64,000 bases of DNA from Euglena gracilis (lineage: Eukaryota; Euglenida; Euglenophyceae; Euglenales): the NCBI GenBank assembly GCA_039621445.1, contig CP154956.1, positions 14,186,166 to 14,250,165 of the forward strand. Direction: 5' to 3'. Shown piece by piece: positions 19,269-30,085 of the stretch. Both the position numbers and the translations under genes were made by a program. Each line of letters starts with the position of its first letter. Position 1 is the first letter of the stretch. Under the pieces are notes generated by a model. That model was not told where the DNA came from, did not search any database, and saw only the letters and a list, made by a program, of their open reading frames with translations.

Positions 19269-20039
19269 TCACTCATGATACTGCTCCTGGACGGCCGAGA
19301 CGTTGCTCTTGCCGTCCTTGCCTTTGCCCTTGTACTTTCCTTTTCCTTGATCTCCTTTGGCTCCACCTTTCGCCTTGCCTTTTCCCTTGTCTTCATCTTG
19401 TCTTTGGGCATTCGATGTCCACTGCTCGCCTTGGTACCCACCACCTTTTCCTTTTCCTTCATTTCCTTGCCACGCACTTGATGACCACTGCTCGGCTTGG
19501 TATCCACCCTTTCCTTTTCCTTCTTCACTCGTCCATGGGCTCGATGACCACTGCTCCGGGTACCCACGTCCCCCTTGGCCTTGTCCTTTGCCTTGGGGCG
19601 CGGGCACCGGCGGCGTCGGCCGGCGTGGTTGCTGCGCTTGCTTCTCCTTCTTCGGCGGCACGTTCGTCTTCTCCACCTCCTGGATGTACGGCTCCTCGGT
19701 GGTGTCGTCGACCTCCACGTCCCGCTGCCACCGTGGTACCGGCCGCTTCTCCGGGATCTCCTCCTCCTTCTCGGGGGCCATCTTCGCCTCCATCCGCAGC
19801 CGTCTCACCATGAGGTTGTGATGTCCTTCGCCGGTAGATCGCACGAGTCGGCCGTAACAGTGACGATGCTGCCGCCCTCGAGCCGCTGGCGGTCGTACAC
19901 GGCCTTCACCAGGGTGCGGTGCTCGTCGCCCACCGGCACCACCACGAAGCGGCGCCCCGCCTTCGGCACCGAGGCGGGGGCCTCCGTGGTCTCTTGCTTG
20001 CTCCTTCACCTCCTCCACCGTCGTGTCCATCGGCAGGCC
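19269..20039 (-). pseudogene. Element A gag C-terminal / basic Gly-Lys-Gln-rich tail
   Basis: This continues the gag frame past the TAG at 20,040-20,042. It begins with the MDTTVEEVKEQAR segment. A frameshift near 19,990 moves the plausible reading to a neighbouring frame with the VVVPVGDEHRTLVKAVYDR segment, and it returns near 19,810. The second half consists of repeated units of the form QWSSS followed by GKGKGG. Such runs are nucleic-acid-binding in character, and I infer that they replace a classical CCHC nucleocapsid, which I do not find in element A. It ends at a stop at 19,269. Confidence 0.5.
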
Positions 20040-22394
20040 CTACAGCACGATGGACCGGTGGTCCACCCGCTTGTTCTCCTCCTGCGCCACCTTCCGGCGC
20101 AAGGGGTGGAGGGGCATGGCCTCCACGAGGAGCTTACCCAGCTCCTCCTTCTCCATGCCCACCTGCCTCGCCATGGACGCCATCTGCGCGTAGTACTCTC
20201 TCCAGGACGTCTCGGTCAGCTTCCCGCTCGTCACCAGCTTCAGCTTCCTCATTCGCCGCCGCAGGACCTCCTTGTCCTCTCCGCCGTTCGCCAGGTCCAC
20301 CTCCGCGAACAGCACGGCATACTCCACCTCCCCCTTGGTCTCGATCTCCTCGTCCAGCATCAGCACCGTGGCCTCGTCCAGAGCCGCGCGGAACATGGCG
20401 AGGCGCTGGGCTGACGTGATGGATGGCCACGCCTGCTCGAGTTCCCGAAGGAATAGGAGCCACCGCCTCCGCCACTGCGACCAGTCCTCCGGATGCCCGG
20501 AGAACCGGCCCGGGTGGAGGCCGATGACGGAGTCCACCAGCGGCGCCGGGAGGAAGTGCAGGGCCGCTGGCTGGGCCTGCACCGGGGCGATGCGGACCTC
20601 TCGCACCGCGGACACGCTGGCGACAGGGACGGCGGACGGGGTGGTCAGGCGCGCGATGGAGAAGGGCGGCACCCCGCCCCCTCCCGCCGCGGCCTGCTTC
20701 CGGACCAGCCGGAGCGCTGGTCGGAGGGTGGACGACGGCTTCTCCTGCACCATGGACTCCTCCTGCATGGGCTTCTCCATCTGGACTGCCCTCACCTCTG
20801 GCACTGGCTGCTTCTGGGCCACCGGCACCGGCTGCTGCTCGGCCGGGGGTGGCGAAGCCTTGGCGGGCATTGCCGGCACCGCCTTGGCTTGGGAGGATAC
20901 GATCACCTTCGAGACGATCTGGTCCAGCCGCTGCACGGCCATAACCACGGCTTGGGTCTGGACGTTCACCTTCTGCACTTCGGTCTCCACCACCCGGATC
21001 TTGTGACCGGGGCTGTCCGCGGCAAGCCGTTGCACGGCCGCGGTCAGCCCTTGGGCTTGGGCTCCCACCTTCTGGATCTCCGTCTCCACCTTCTGGATCC
21101 TCCCCACGATCAGCAGCGGCAGCTCAGCGGCCTTTGGCTCCTTGGTCGCGGCTGCCTCCACCTTGCTGATGAGGGTGGACACCTGCGCCACCAGGAACTT
21201 GACCTGCTCCTTCAGCCAGGCGTTCTCGGCCTGCTGATACTGCAGCTGCTCCACGAGGCGCGGCGTCACCTCCACCGCCTTGCCTTGCGCCACCGCAGTC
21301 GCCTCCACCTTGGCGGTGAAAGCGGCCATCTGCACCTCGACGGCGTAGAACTTCCCCTGCAGCTGGGCGTTCTCGGCCCGCTGCTGCTCCTTCTCCTGCA
21401 GCAGCTCCTGCACCGCGGCCTTGAGGTGCGCCACCTCCACCAGCTCGGTGAGTCCACTCGTCGGCACGCCGCTCTTCACCGCCATCACCGCGGCCGTGGC
21501 GTTATCTTCCGCCTCCTTCACCTTCGCCCGGATCCTTCGGAGATCCTCACCGAAGTATCCGAGCGCGTCGTGGGTGTACTTCTCCACTTTTGTCATCCGC
21601 TCCTCCGCCGTGGCCACCATGGGCATGAGCTTGTGGAGTTGTGATATTCCTTGATGTAGTCTGACGATGTCGTCCTTCACCTTCACCACCTTCTCCATCA
21701 GGTCCACGTGGGCCCCTTCTTGGGCCGCCATCCTTTTCTTCAGCTCTCGCACCGCCACACCTTGCTCGTCCACCTTGTCCTTCACGGCGGCGGCCATTTG
21801 CACGGCCGCCAAGCTGTCCCACATCTCCTTCGCCTTGGAGCCGATGAAGTCGACGCTGTTGCAGAGGCGGTCCATCTGCGTCTGCAACGCAGCGCATACA
21901 GTCTCCCACTCGGGGGGGGCCTGCATGACCTCGTCCGGCTTCTCCTCGACGTCGCACATCTCGCTCTGGTCTCCGGCCGCCAGCCACACCTCGCCGTCAT
22001 CACGAGGACCTTCTCCCTGGCGTTGTTGATCTCCTTCACCTTCTCCTTCACCCTCGTCATCTCCTTCGTCATCGGAGAGGCCCAGCCGCGGCACCTTGTG
22101 CGGCCGGACCGAGGAGGGTGGGGTGCGGAAGTGCGCGTGCACGGCGGTGGTGCTCGGGTGTTCGCTGGGGGACCGGTAGGGAGGCGGCAAGCCCACCGGT
22201 GGGGCGATGACTTGGCTGGACGATGACGCCACCTGCGACGGCGAGGGCACTGCCACCGGCACGGGTGGCAGAGCAGACTGCAGGGACGGATGCACAGATG
22301 GGACCAGGCTAGCCACGGGGGCGAGGATGCCGTCTCGGCCCTCGGTCTCGCCGGGGCCCTGCTCGTGGGCGGGGAGATAAGTGATGGCCCGCAT
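20040..22394 (-). CDS. Element A gag-like protein with long coiled-coil region
   Basis: This is an uninterrupted 784-codon frame, the longest credible one in the window. The first ~150 residues are Pro/Ser-rich with an acidic Asp/Glu/Gly stretch. Residues ~190-520 are heptad-like and rich in Ala, Val, Lys, Glu and Gln, which predicts a long coiled coil. The last ~150 residues contain a capsid-like helical segment: a GHPEDW-SQWRRRWLLFL motif, then 'SAQRLAMFRAAL' and 'LTETSWREYYAQM', the arrangement seen in retrotransposon gag proteins. The frame stops at a TAG, but the same frame continues across it (GLPMDTTVEE follows), so this stop is probably a mutation rather than the native end. The start codon is uncertain because proline-rich sequence continues upstream. 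The role as particle-forming structural protein is inferred from position and the C-terminal segment. Confidence 0.7.
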   Translation of the reverse strand: MRAITYLPAHEQGPGETEGRDGILAPVASLVPSVHPSLQSALPPVPVAVPSPSQVASSSSQVIAPPVGLPPPYRSPSEHPSTTAVHAHFRTPPSSVRPHKVPRLGLSDDEGDDEGEGEGEGDQQRQGEGPRDDGEVWLAAGDQSEMCDVEEKPDEVMQAPPEWETVCAALQTQMDRLCNSVDFIGSKAKEMWDSLAAVQMAAAVKDKVDEQGVAVRELKKRMAAQEGAHVDLMEKVVKVKDDIVRLHQGISQLHKLMPMVATAEERMTKVEKYTHDALGYFGEDLRRIRAKVKEAEDNATAAVMAVKSGVPTSGLTELVEVAHLKAAVQELLQEKEQQRAENAQLQGKFYAVEVQMAAFTAKVEATAVAQGKAVEVTPRLVEQLQYQQAENAWLKEQVKFLVAQVSTLISKVEAAATKEPKAAELPLLIVGRIQKVETEIQKVGAQAQGLTAAVQRLAADSPGHKIRVVETEVQKVNVQTQAVVMAVQRLDQIVSKVIVSSQAKAVPAMPAKASPPPAEQQPVPVAQKQPVPEVRAVQMEKPMQEESMVQEKPSSTLRPALRLVRKQAAAGGGGVPPFSIARLTTPSAVPVASVSAVREVRIAPVQAQPAALHFLPAPLVDSVIGLHPGRFSGHPEDWSQWRRRWLLFLRELEQAWPSITSAQRLAMFRAALDEATVLMLDEEIETKGEVEYAVLFAEVDLANGGEDKEVLRRRMRKLKLVTSGKLTETSWREYYAQMASMARQVGMEKEELGKLLVEAMPLHPLRRKVAQEENKRVDHRSIVL

Positions 22395-22950
22395 ACCCTA
22401 ATCCGGGCTCCTCGGTGGCCCAGGGCTGGGCACGGGAACCGGCAGGCCTGCGAAAGCCCGCTCACTCTGCAGCTCCGGGACGCCCCACAGGTGGGGCACC
22501 TCGGACGGGAACGGGAACGGGAATGGCAGGGAAGGGATCAGCTGGGGGAAGGGTGGGGTCCCGAGGAAAAGCTGAGGGGGTGGGGCCCCGGGTGGTAGCC
22601 AAGGGGTCGGGTCCCAGCTCTGGGGCTGGGCTGATTTCGGGAACAGGAGGGGGACTTGGCACGAGTCTCGAGGGCTATCGACTAGGGACTCGGATTGGAG
22701 GGGGATGAGTGGGAGTTGGGGTGGGGCCGGGAGTGCGGGAAAAGGGGATTGTGGGGATGGGAGTGGGGATGGAGCAAGGGATCGGGGGTTCCTTTTCTTC
22801 TTGCGCTTCCCGAGGGCTATCGGGAAGACTTGCGGTGGGGGCTACCACTTCGGAGTCCGCCGCAAGGGTTGGCATCCTGTCTGTGTCCCGGTGGGCCGTA
22901 GCCTCTTCGTATGTGGAAAATTCTGGGGAGGTGTGCACGCTCTGCATTTC
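22395..22950 (-). other. Proline-rich low-complexity sequence upstream of element A gag
   Basis: Minus-strand frames 22,462-22,662 and 22,675-22,947 translate to Pro/Thr/Ser-rich sequence (PPPVPEISPAPEL, PGPTPTPTHPPP) interrupted by stops. It may be a decayed N-terminal extension of gag or element A leader sequence. No LTR repeat could be matched because the other LTR is outside the window. Confidence 0.3.
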
Positions 22951-24725
22951 AAAAAGAAGGCGCTCGAGAAAATGGCCTTCAATGGAAAACGTAGAACGAA
23001 CAATCCTCTGCTACCAGTTTTCCCCTCTCGCCGGTTCGGTGACCGTGCGCGGAATGGGCTCCCCGGCAGGCCGAGTGGGGGAAAACAGTCACCCCGCGCT
23101 CCGGTAAAAATAGGCACACACGCAACAAAAATTCCGGTTTTTTGTGTCTTTCGGTCCCTGAATTCAGCCAGAACCTGGGTTCCGGCAGGCCAAATAACTC
23201 AAAAATGGGGGGGGGAAGGTGTTTTTGGCCAACTCCTTGGGGGTGCCTCCGAAGCAGTAGGGGGGGGGAGGAAAAGCCTGGTTTGAATTTAAAAACTGGA
23301 TAGCCGGGGGGGCGGAAGAACACCTTCACCTTGCTTCCCAGCGCCGCTTGCTCTTCTTTCTTTCGAATTTGAATTTCTGCCTTTTGTTTGGCCTTCCGGA
23401 TGGACTGTTTGAACTTCTTGGACAATTGTTTTCTTGAACTCAGATTGAATTTTTGAAATTCCTGCCTTCAGCATGCACAATTCTTTGAATTAAACATTCG
23501 GAAAAGAGAACCTGGGGGGGAAAAGTACATAGGTAAAAAAAGTAGCGGAATGGGGCAGAAAATTCGCTGGTTTAGGTGCGCAGGCGCCAGGCCGCCTCCC
23601 GCCGCCCACACATGATCCTGACAGCAGTCCCGGGAAAAACCGTGACCAGTCGGGCTCCGAACTTCGAGATGGTGAGGTCCTGCTGTCTTTTCCGGAAACA
23701 AACAAGCATTCCATTAGATGGCCTCCAATCTTCACAAAATTGGGGTGTTGTCTTGTTGTTGTGATTTGCTTTGGCTTTCTTTGGCTCACAAGGTCTTTTT
23801 TCTTTGCCCTCAGTGTCCTTTCCCCCGTGGTCGGTTGTCCTCGAGGGGTCACAACCAAGTAACGTTACGAAAAGACGCAGCGAGAAGACGCGAGGTAAGA
23901 CAGCAAAGGAACAGAAAGGACGGGGTCTATCAAACTAAAATTCCTAGCGAGGGGGGTCAATTTTTTGATGATTTTTGGCGAACGTTAGGCCAATTTGGGC
24001 CAATAAGATCTTATTTTAGGGCGTTATTTGCCGCACAAAGTGGCGGCCAGTTGCGAGTCGCAAAGGAAAGACGGGCCGGAGTGCCAGGCAAGGGGAGCGG
24101 ATAAATGCGGACGGTGAAAAGCCCTGCCCCTGTCGGCGTTTGGGAAACGGCGCGGGGTGCGAGGCTGGCTGGGTACTTTGGCGGACCGCGCCGCAAGCTG
24201 TCTTCATTTTTTTCAAAAAATTTTCATTCTTCATTTTCCAAAATTTGGTCCGCTCAAAAGAAATTAGGGCCAACCTCTCGTGTGGTTTGTTCTATGTTTC
24301 CATCATCTTCCAAGGCTTCTTGTGGTTATCTGGTTGTGGTTTCCCACTTCACTGAGAGCTGCTGGTTTGTCTTTTGCCTGCGTTCTGGGGAAATTGTGCG
24401 CTTGGGTTGGGCATAATTAACACGAACTTTGCGGAACAATTAGAAACAAACTAACGAGTTGATGGTTGGTCAGAGGACGGTCAGATGTGCTGGAGAAGGC
24501 AGGAGCCCAGGAAGGAGCCCATTGTCGGCAAGGTCAGAAGGGAAAGGCAGAACATTGGTATGATAGAAACGAAATGGCGTGTGCGGGTGGGTGCGATCAT
24601 TTGCAACTTTTTTGAGATTCTGATCAACTCCTTTGATAATTTATCGCTTAAAAGGCACCTCAAAATGCAAATCCCACCCAAAGACTATGCCAGGGGACTT
24701 CAGACTTGGGGGGGGAACAAGAACC
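22951..24725. other. Intergenic sequence with one weak coiled-coil fragment
   Basis: No gene is supported. On the minus strand around 23,340-23,480 a short charged helix (KELCMLKAGISKIQSEFKKTIV, continuing in a neighbouring frame as KFKQSIRKAKQKAEIQIRKKEEQ) could be an exon or decayed coding remnant, but it has no clear borders. The remainder has G-runs (23,208-23,216, 23,261-23,270) and no repeats that I can classify. Confidence 0.25.
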
Positions 24726-24729
24726 ATCC

Positions 24730-24878
24730 CTATATACATATACATATACATATACACATACATACACATACACATATACGTATACATATACATAGACATA
24801 CACACATACACATACACATACATATACATAAACATATACATATACATAGACATACACATACATATACATATACATGTT

Positions 24879-24910
<32 letters not shown>

Positions 24911-25075
24911 CATACATATACATATACATATACATATACACATACATATACATAATCATATACACATACATATACATATTCATATGCATACACATACAAA
25001 TATACATATACATATACAAATACAAATACATATACATGTATGCATATATGCGTGTGCATATACACATATGCATAC
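24730..25075. repeat. (CATATA)n/(CATACA)n microsatellite
   Basis: An imperfect alternating CATATA/CATACA array of about 345 bases. Open frames reading TYTYTY/YIYIY on either strand are products of the repeat. Confidence 0.95.
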
Positions 25076-26014
25076 TGTGGGTAAGTAGTAAGGTAGAGGT
25101 GGGTAGGTATGTACTCAGGCAAGCCATGGCATTATAAGGAAACCAAAATACCGTAGATAGGGTGTTCCAAGTGCTTTAAATTAGGTCACCGGAGTATTTC
25201 TTTGACTTTTCTTCATTTCCAAGTTGTTAAACATTGTTTTTTTTTTAACGCCCAGAGCGTACGTGTGTGCATATGTGTCTGTGTGCATATTTGTATGTAT
25301 GTATCCTTTCAGCGATCAAGAGTTTCAGAATTGCTAACCATTTTTTTGACTTATGATCTTTGGGTGGGGGCGGGCCACCATGTAGCCACCCAACCCTGGC
25401 CAGGAATTGCTTTTTATTACAATTGCATGATTGCACCTCAACCTTAACCTCACTTGGCAGTTGGGGAGATTCTCAGGCATTTGAAGAAGGATAAACATGG
25501 GACAGGTGCGGGATAGATTGTGTTTGCCGGAGTATCGTATAGTGTCAGGGCAAGAGCACTGGACTGGGCAGACGTGGAATGGAGCCAAAAATCAACAACT
25601 AATGCAATATGTTTGATTTGAGGCCCCAATAACGAGGACAGCCCATTTTCGCTGCAACCCATTGGCATGAACTCTAAAAAAACCGTCCCCCAACCATACA
25701 TCTCTTTAAGGACCCCGGGGGGGGGGTTGCTGGGCTAGGGCTAGAAATTTGGGCTGGACCCCGGCTGGACCCGAACTGGGGCGAGCTGGACTGAAATCGG
25801 AAAAATGCCAAAAAAATGACCTGCAGAACACAGTTTTGAAAAAAATGATGCATCTGAAACCCGCCCAAAATGCCCCCAACGCCCCCCAAATCCCATTTTT
25901 GGCCACTTTTGAACACGGGTTTTCAAAAAATTTCGGCGCTTTGCGCCGAAAATTTTTGGGCTGAACCCCCAAAACGGGGCTGGCTAGCAAGCACCTATAG
26001 TTGACCCCCAGATT

Positions 26015-26090
26015 TTTGCCATTTTCGGCCATTTTCGGCCATTTTCGGCCATTTTCGGCCATTTTCGGCCATTTTCGGCCATTTTTTCCT
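26015..26090. repeat. 10-bp minisatellite (GGCCATTTTC)n, left array
   Basis: About seven head-to-tail copies of GGCCATTTTC between CACCTATAG and CTATAGGTG, which are themselves inverted copies of one another. Confidence 0.9.
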
Positions 26091-26624
26091 ATAGGTGGGG
26101 GGTAAAACTGCCTTAAAAATTCTTTCATACCAACAATACATTTTGATCATTCAGTCAACATGAAAACAGTCGTGACAAGCTAACGCATCCAAGGAGGTCC
26201 GTTTGGAATGAGTGTTCAGGGATTCAAGAGGTCAAAGAGTTTTTTGTTGCAATATGCAAATGCAAGGTTTTGGGAATAAGCTTCTTTTTTCCTGCCAGAG
26301 AGGCTCTTGTCCACTTTGGTCTTTTTTTTGCTGGGGGTTTTTGGGACGCTTCATGAGAGTGGTTGGCACATGACATATTAACCACAATGGTGGATGGCAA
26401 CACCAAAACTGGTGCTTTTCTCTTCAAGCCTCTTGGCGTGGATGCGTTTCACAAACAACTTCCCCTCACCCATTCCAACTTGATACCCCAAGCAACATTG
26501 TTTGATGGTGGCACCGTTATATCCCATCCACTTGTGTGCAATAAACCTAATCCAGGAAACACACCTTTAACAGAGAAAAAAACGCTTCACATACTTCGCC
26601 TAGTTGCACCTTGTCACCACAATT

Positions 26625-26705
26625 TTCTGAAATGTCATCAAAAAACATCGGCTTTGGCCCAAATAACCCATTTGGAGGTGGTTCGTTGAGCAGCATGTAC
26701 AAGCA
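26625..26705 (+). repeat. ~80-bp direct repeat, copy 1
   Basis: Starts TGAAATGTCATCAAAA and contains TTTGGCCCAAATAACCC and TTGAGCAGCATGT. It is repeated at 27,793-27,870 with roughly a dozen differences, bracketing the 18-bp minisatellite. Confidence 0.7.
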
Positions 26706-26773
26706 AAGAAAAGCAAACAAAAACAAACAAACATGTGATTGGTCCATAATGTTAAAATGTTGACATCAAATGT

Positions 26774-27376
26774 GCTCACCCAATGTCTGCATCTTGTTCA
26801 ACATCGCATCTCGCCCAGCATCTACATCTTGTCCAATATCTGAATATCTACATCCGTTGCATCAGCAATCACTGCATCTTGTCTGGTGTGTGCATCTTAT
26901 CCAATACCTGCATCGCATCTGTCAAGATCTTAATCTTGTCCAGTATCTGTATCCACTGCATCTTCTCCAGCATCTGCATCTTGTCCAGCATCTGCATCTT
27001 GTACAGCATCTGCATCTTCTCCAGTGTCGACATCTTGTCCAGTGTCTGCATCTTGAACAACGTCTGCATCTTGTCCAATATCTGCATCTTGTCCAGCATC
27101 TGCATCTTGTACAGCATATGCATCTTGTCCAGTGTCTACATCTTGTCCAGTGTCTGCATCTTGTTCAGCATCTGCATCTTGTCCAGCATCTGCATCTCAT
27201 ACAGCATCTGCATCTTGTCCAGTGTCTGCATCTTGTTCGGCATCTGCATCTTGTCCAGCATCTGCATTTCATACAGCATCTGCATCTTGTCCAGTGTCGA
27301 CATCTTGTTCAGTCTGCATCTTGTTCAGCATCTGCATCCATTGCATCTTGTCCAGTATCTGTAACCACTGCATCCA
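26774..27376. repeat. 18-bp minisatellite (unit like CATCTTGTCCAGCATCTG)
   Basis: About 33 imperfect copies with variants CAGCATCTG, CAGTGTCTG and AATATCTG at the 3' half. The unit length is a multiple of three, so all plus frames are open over hundreds of bases (Ser-Ala-Ser-Cys-Pro repeats). The array reads as a satellite, with no start, stop or codon-bias evidence for translation. Confidence 0.9.
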
Positions 27377-27792
27377 CTGGCTCCCAACCAAGCAAAATGA
27401 CCACAGAAACCCCCCAAAAATGACCACAAAAAACCTAAAATTGACCGCAAAAGGCCCCAAAAAGCAATCAAAATGACCTAAAATTGCTTCAAATAACCTA
27501 AACTTGCCCAAAAACGCCAACAATGTCCACAAAATTGTGAAAAATAACCCAAAATCACCAAAATGGCGCAAAATGCCATAAAATGTGCTCATGTTGACCA
27601 AATTAGCCCAATATTTGCCAAATCAGTGCAAAACATCCCCAACATTAGCAAAAATTGATCCAAAATGGCCAAAATGGGAGTAATATTGGAAATTTGTGGA
27701 GAAATTATTCCAAAAATGGGTTTAATTCTTCAAAATATATACAAAAAAAATTGCCAGCATCGCCCTTGTCAACAATTATAATTTTTTTTCTG

Positions 27793-27870
27793 AAATGCCA
27801 TCAAAATATCAGTTTTGGCCCAAATAACCCTTTCGGAGATGGTTCTTTGAGCAGCATGTGTTGCAGGGCC
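27793..27870 (+). repeat. ~80-bp direct repeat, copy 2
   Basis: Second copy of the sequence at 26,625-26,705. Confidence 0.7.
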
Positions 27871-27969
27871 AGGCATAATAACAAAAGAAGAGAGGCTGCA
27901 CAGAGACAAGAATAAGTCGCACTGAAAATTGCCCCTCAGGGAAAAAGAAACTGTTAGGCAAAAAAGCTC

Positions 27970-28098
27970 GCATTTTCGGCCATTTTCGGCCATTTTCGGC
28001 CATTTTCGGCCATTTTCGGCCATTTTCGGGACCCCCAGCCCAAAATTTCATTTTCGGCCATTTTCGGCCATTTTCGGCCATTTTCGGCCATTTTTACT
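27970..28098. repeat. 10-bp minisatellite (GGCCATTTTC)n, right array
   Basis: Two blocks of GGCCATTTTC copies separated by ~25 bases, ending at ACTATAGGTGC. Frames translating to WPKMAENGRK are repeat artefacts. Confidence 0.9.
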
Positions 28099-29276
28099 AT
28101 AGGTGCTTGCTGGCCAGCTAGGGCTGGCGGCACCCCTGGGGGGAGGGGGCAGCTGCGGCTGGGCTGGGCCCAAATTGGGGCTGGCTGCAGCCGCCCGGGG
28201 GGGGGTCGCAAACCCGCGAGGCAGAGGACCGCCCAAACCAACCCCAGACAGGGCATGGAGCGCGGGTACCAGTATGTAAGGAACTACTGGTATCCAGCAG
28301 CACACTACCCACCCGCCACCCGCCCTAAGGCCGAGATTTGGTAACCCGGGTTTACCGAAGCCGCGGGACCGTGAGACCACACTGGAATTTTTCAAGTCAT
28401 GGTGTTGTGCCCGCACCATGCATCCCCACACAGAAAAGTGGGAAGAGGGCAGGAGGCAGGAGTACCACTGGGGCGCAAGGGTACAGACCCACCCACGGGA
28501 ACCACCCCAACCAAACAAGGCGAGTGTATGCGCTGGAATTACACCAGAGTTACTCACCTGGGCAGGAGGAGCAACGCAAGAGCACTGGTGTAAGGGGTCC
28601 CTGGCCACTCACCACACAAACTGGGCCAGAAGCGAAATTAGCGCCGGCCATAAACAGACAAGAAGCCTCAGTGCAACTAAGGGGGGTCGCAAAACCTTAA
28701 AGAGATGTATGCCCCCAACAAATGCGCATCCCCTCTGGCCGAAATTACATTTCGAAAAAAAATGCCGGGATGTGTCGAAAAAAAAAAAGTTGCAAGCAGT
28801 CGCTTCATGCCGTTCTGTTGGGGGCGTGAATGAAACAAGAGACAAGTGGCCCCTCCAAAGCTGTTTTCCATTGTTGGAAAAATTCTGTCATATGTATCAC
28901 CAAATCCCGCACCAAAAAAAGCCTGTGCCGGAAACAGGGCGTTTCGGAGGGAAGCTTGCTGATTGACCCGATCCTTCTTGCCCTTTTGTCTGGCTGGGCA
29001 AACACAAGCCCAGGCGACGAAGTCCTGGGACGCTTACTGCGGACTTTCCATGACATGACAAACCCACCGGTACCGGCCCCAAAGCAAAAACCTTGGGGGG
29101 GGACAACTTCCGTTGGGAGGGGGGCAGGTTTGCTTCACCCCCCACCTTGTAGGATAAAAAAAAATTCCGGGGTGCCACGGAGGCCACATAGGTGAGCAGG
29201 CGGGAGGGGACACACAGAGGAGGGGCAACATATAACTGTGGGTTGGAGGTGGGGGGGGGAGGTCAGGTCAGGGGGG

Positions 29277-29360
29277 TCAGGGCTGGGGCACCAGGGCGTC
29301 GAAATGGACACCGCCGCCGTAGAGGACGTGAACAGTCCCGGGCAGAGGCGCCCGCAAAGA
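29277..29360 (-). CDS. OTU gene last exon with catalytic histidine and stop
   Basis: The acceptor CGGAACAG at 29,361-29,368 opens a 28-codon exon in phase with exon 5. HFDAL is the conserved His motif. TGA at 29,277-29,279 ends the protein 11 residues after the histidine, as usual for short OTU proteins of this type. Confidence 0.8.
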   Translation of the reverse strand, partial: SLRAPLPGTVHVLYGGGVHFDALVPQP

Positions 29361-30045
29361 CTGTTCCGCGGGGCCGTTGGGAGGTTCCGAAGTCGGTTGT
29401 CGGTGGGAGGAGAATGGTGATGCTCAGGACCGGGATCGGGAGCGTGAGCGCGACACGGTGAAGGTGTGGCGGCAGAAAAAAAAGTCACGGTGGTCATGGC
29501 ACAAGCAATTTTTCGGAGTCATCGACCAAAATAACCTTCTAAAATAACCTTCTGCCTCGGTGGGCTTGGCACAGAACCTTTTCTTCCGTGGAGCACCACT
29601 CACCACAAGCTTTAATGGAAAGCTGTACGTGATGAGAATGACGTGGTGGTTGTGGCGCACACATTCAAAATGGCCGCGGTGTGTGCGAGGTGGACAACAA
29701 AAAACCTACGTCTGGTGACAAAAAAGTTGTCCTTCTGTGGGAAAAAAAACCAAAACATTCCAAAAACATTGCTCCGGCATGGGAAAAATGCTGGTGACAA
29801 AGATTGTTCCACTGTGGCAGACAGAAACATTTTATCTGATAACAACAACCACAAACATGGTCAGGATTCTGTAGGGTTTTGATTGACTGACCATCTGATT
29901 GGGCTGATGCATCTGTTGTTATCTCAACCCCAAAACTTTGAACCTCATCTATTCACCAGGTCAAGGAAATGGGAGAGGGTGGCTGCTGGTATCCATATCA
30001 GGCACGCCCCCCTGTTGGTGTGGGCGAGTAAATGAGTGAATGAAT

Positions 30046-30085
<40 letters not shown>

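Larger units (their letters stand above)
1..22394 (-). mobile_element. Element A: GC-rich Ty3/gypsy-type LTR retrotransposon carrying a cytosine methyltransferase, interrupted by element B
   Basis: Reading along the minus strand the domains are gag, basic tail, C5 cytosine methyltransferase, aspartic protease, reverse transcriptase, RNase H and integrase zinc finger. Protease before RT-RH-INT is the Ty3/gypsy order. The element is split by 14.5 kb of element B (2,505-17,045). The integrase core and the downstream LTR lie beyond the window start. I could not identify the upstream LTR; 22.4-23.0 kb is only proline-rich or low-complexity sequence. Several frameshifts and at least four in-frame stops show that this copy is inactive. 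Its GC content is much higher than that of element B and of the sequence to the right of it. Confidence 0.85.
25690..28716. mobile_element. Possible ~3-kb inverted-repeat element
   Basis: CATACATCTCTTTAAGG at ~25,695-25,711 recurs as its reverse complement at ~28,693-28,712. Further in, GCTAGCAAGCACCTATAGT near 25,983-26,001 recurs inverted as ACTATAGGTGCTTGCTGGCC near 28,095-28,116. Both arms then run into ten-base GGCCATTTTC arrays. The nested matching order suggests long, decayed terminal inverted repeats. The interior is a minisatellite plus AT-rich sequence with no transposase. No target duplication was identified. Confidence 0.4.

Noticed and set aside
18109-19278. Plus-strand frame of 389 codons opposite the methyltransferase and linker.
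   Set aside because: No domain. The opposite strand holds conserved methyltransferase motifs and the frame has shadow composition.
20493-21644. Plus-strand frame of 383 codons (Leu/His/Arg-rich) opposite gag.
   Set aside because: Antisense shadow of the coiled-coil coding sequence.
26774-27376. CRISPR-like array.
   Set aside because: The 18-bp units are contiguous with no unique spacers, and the context is eukaryotic. It is a minisatellite.
27809-28256. WPKMAENGRK repeat protein.
   Set aside because: Translation of GGCCATTTTC repeats, absent outside the arrays.
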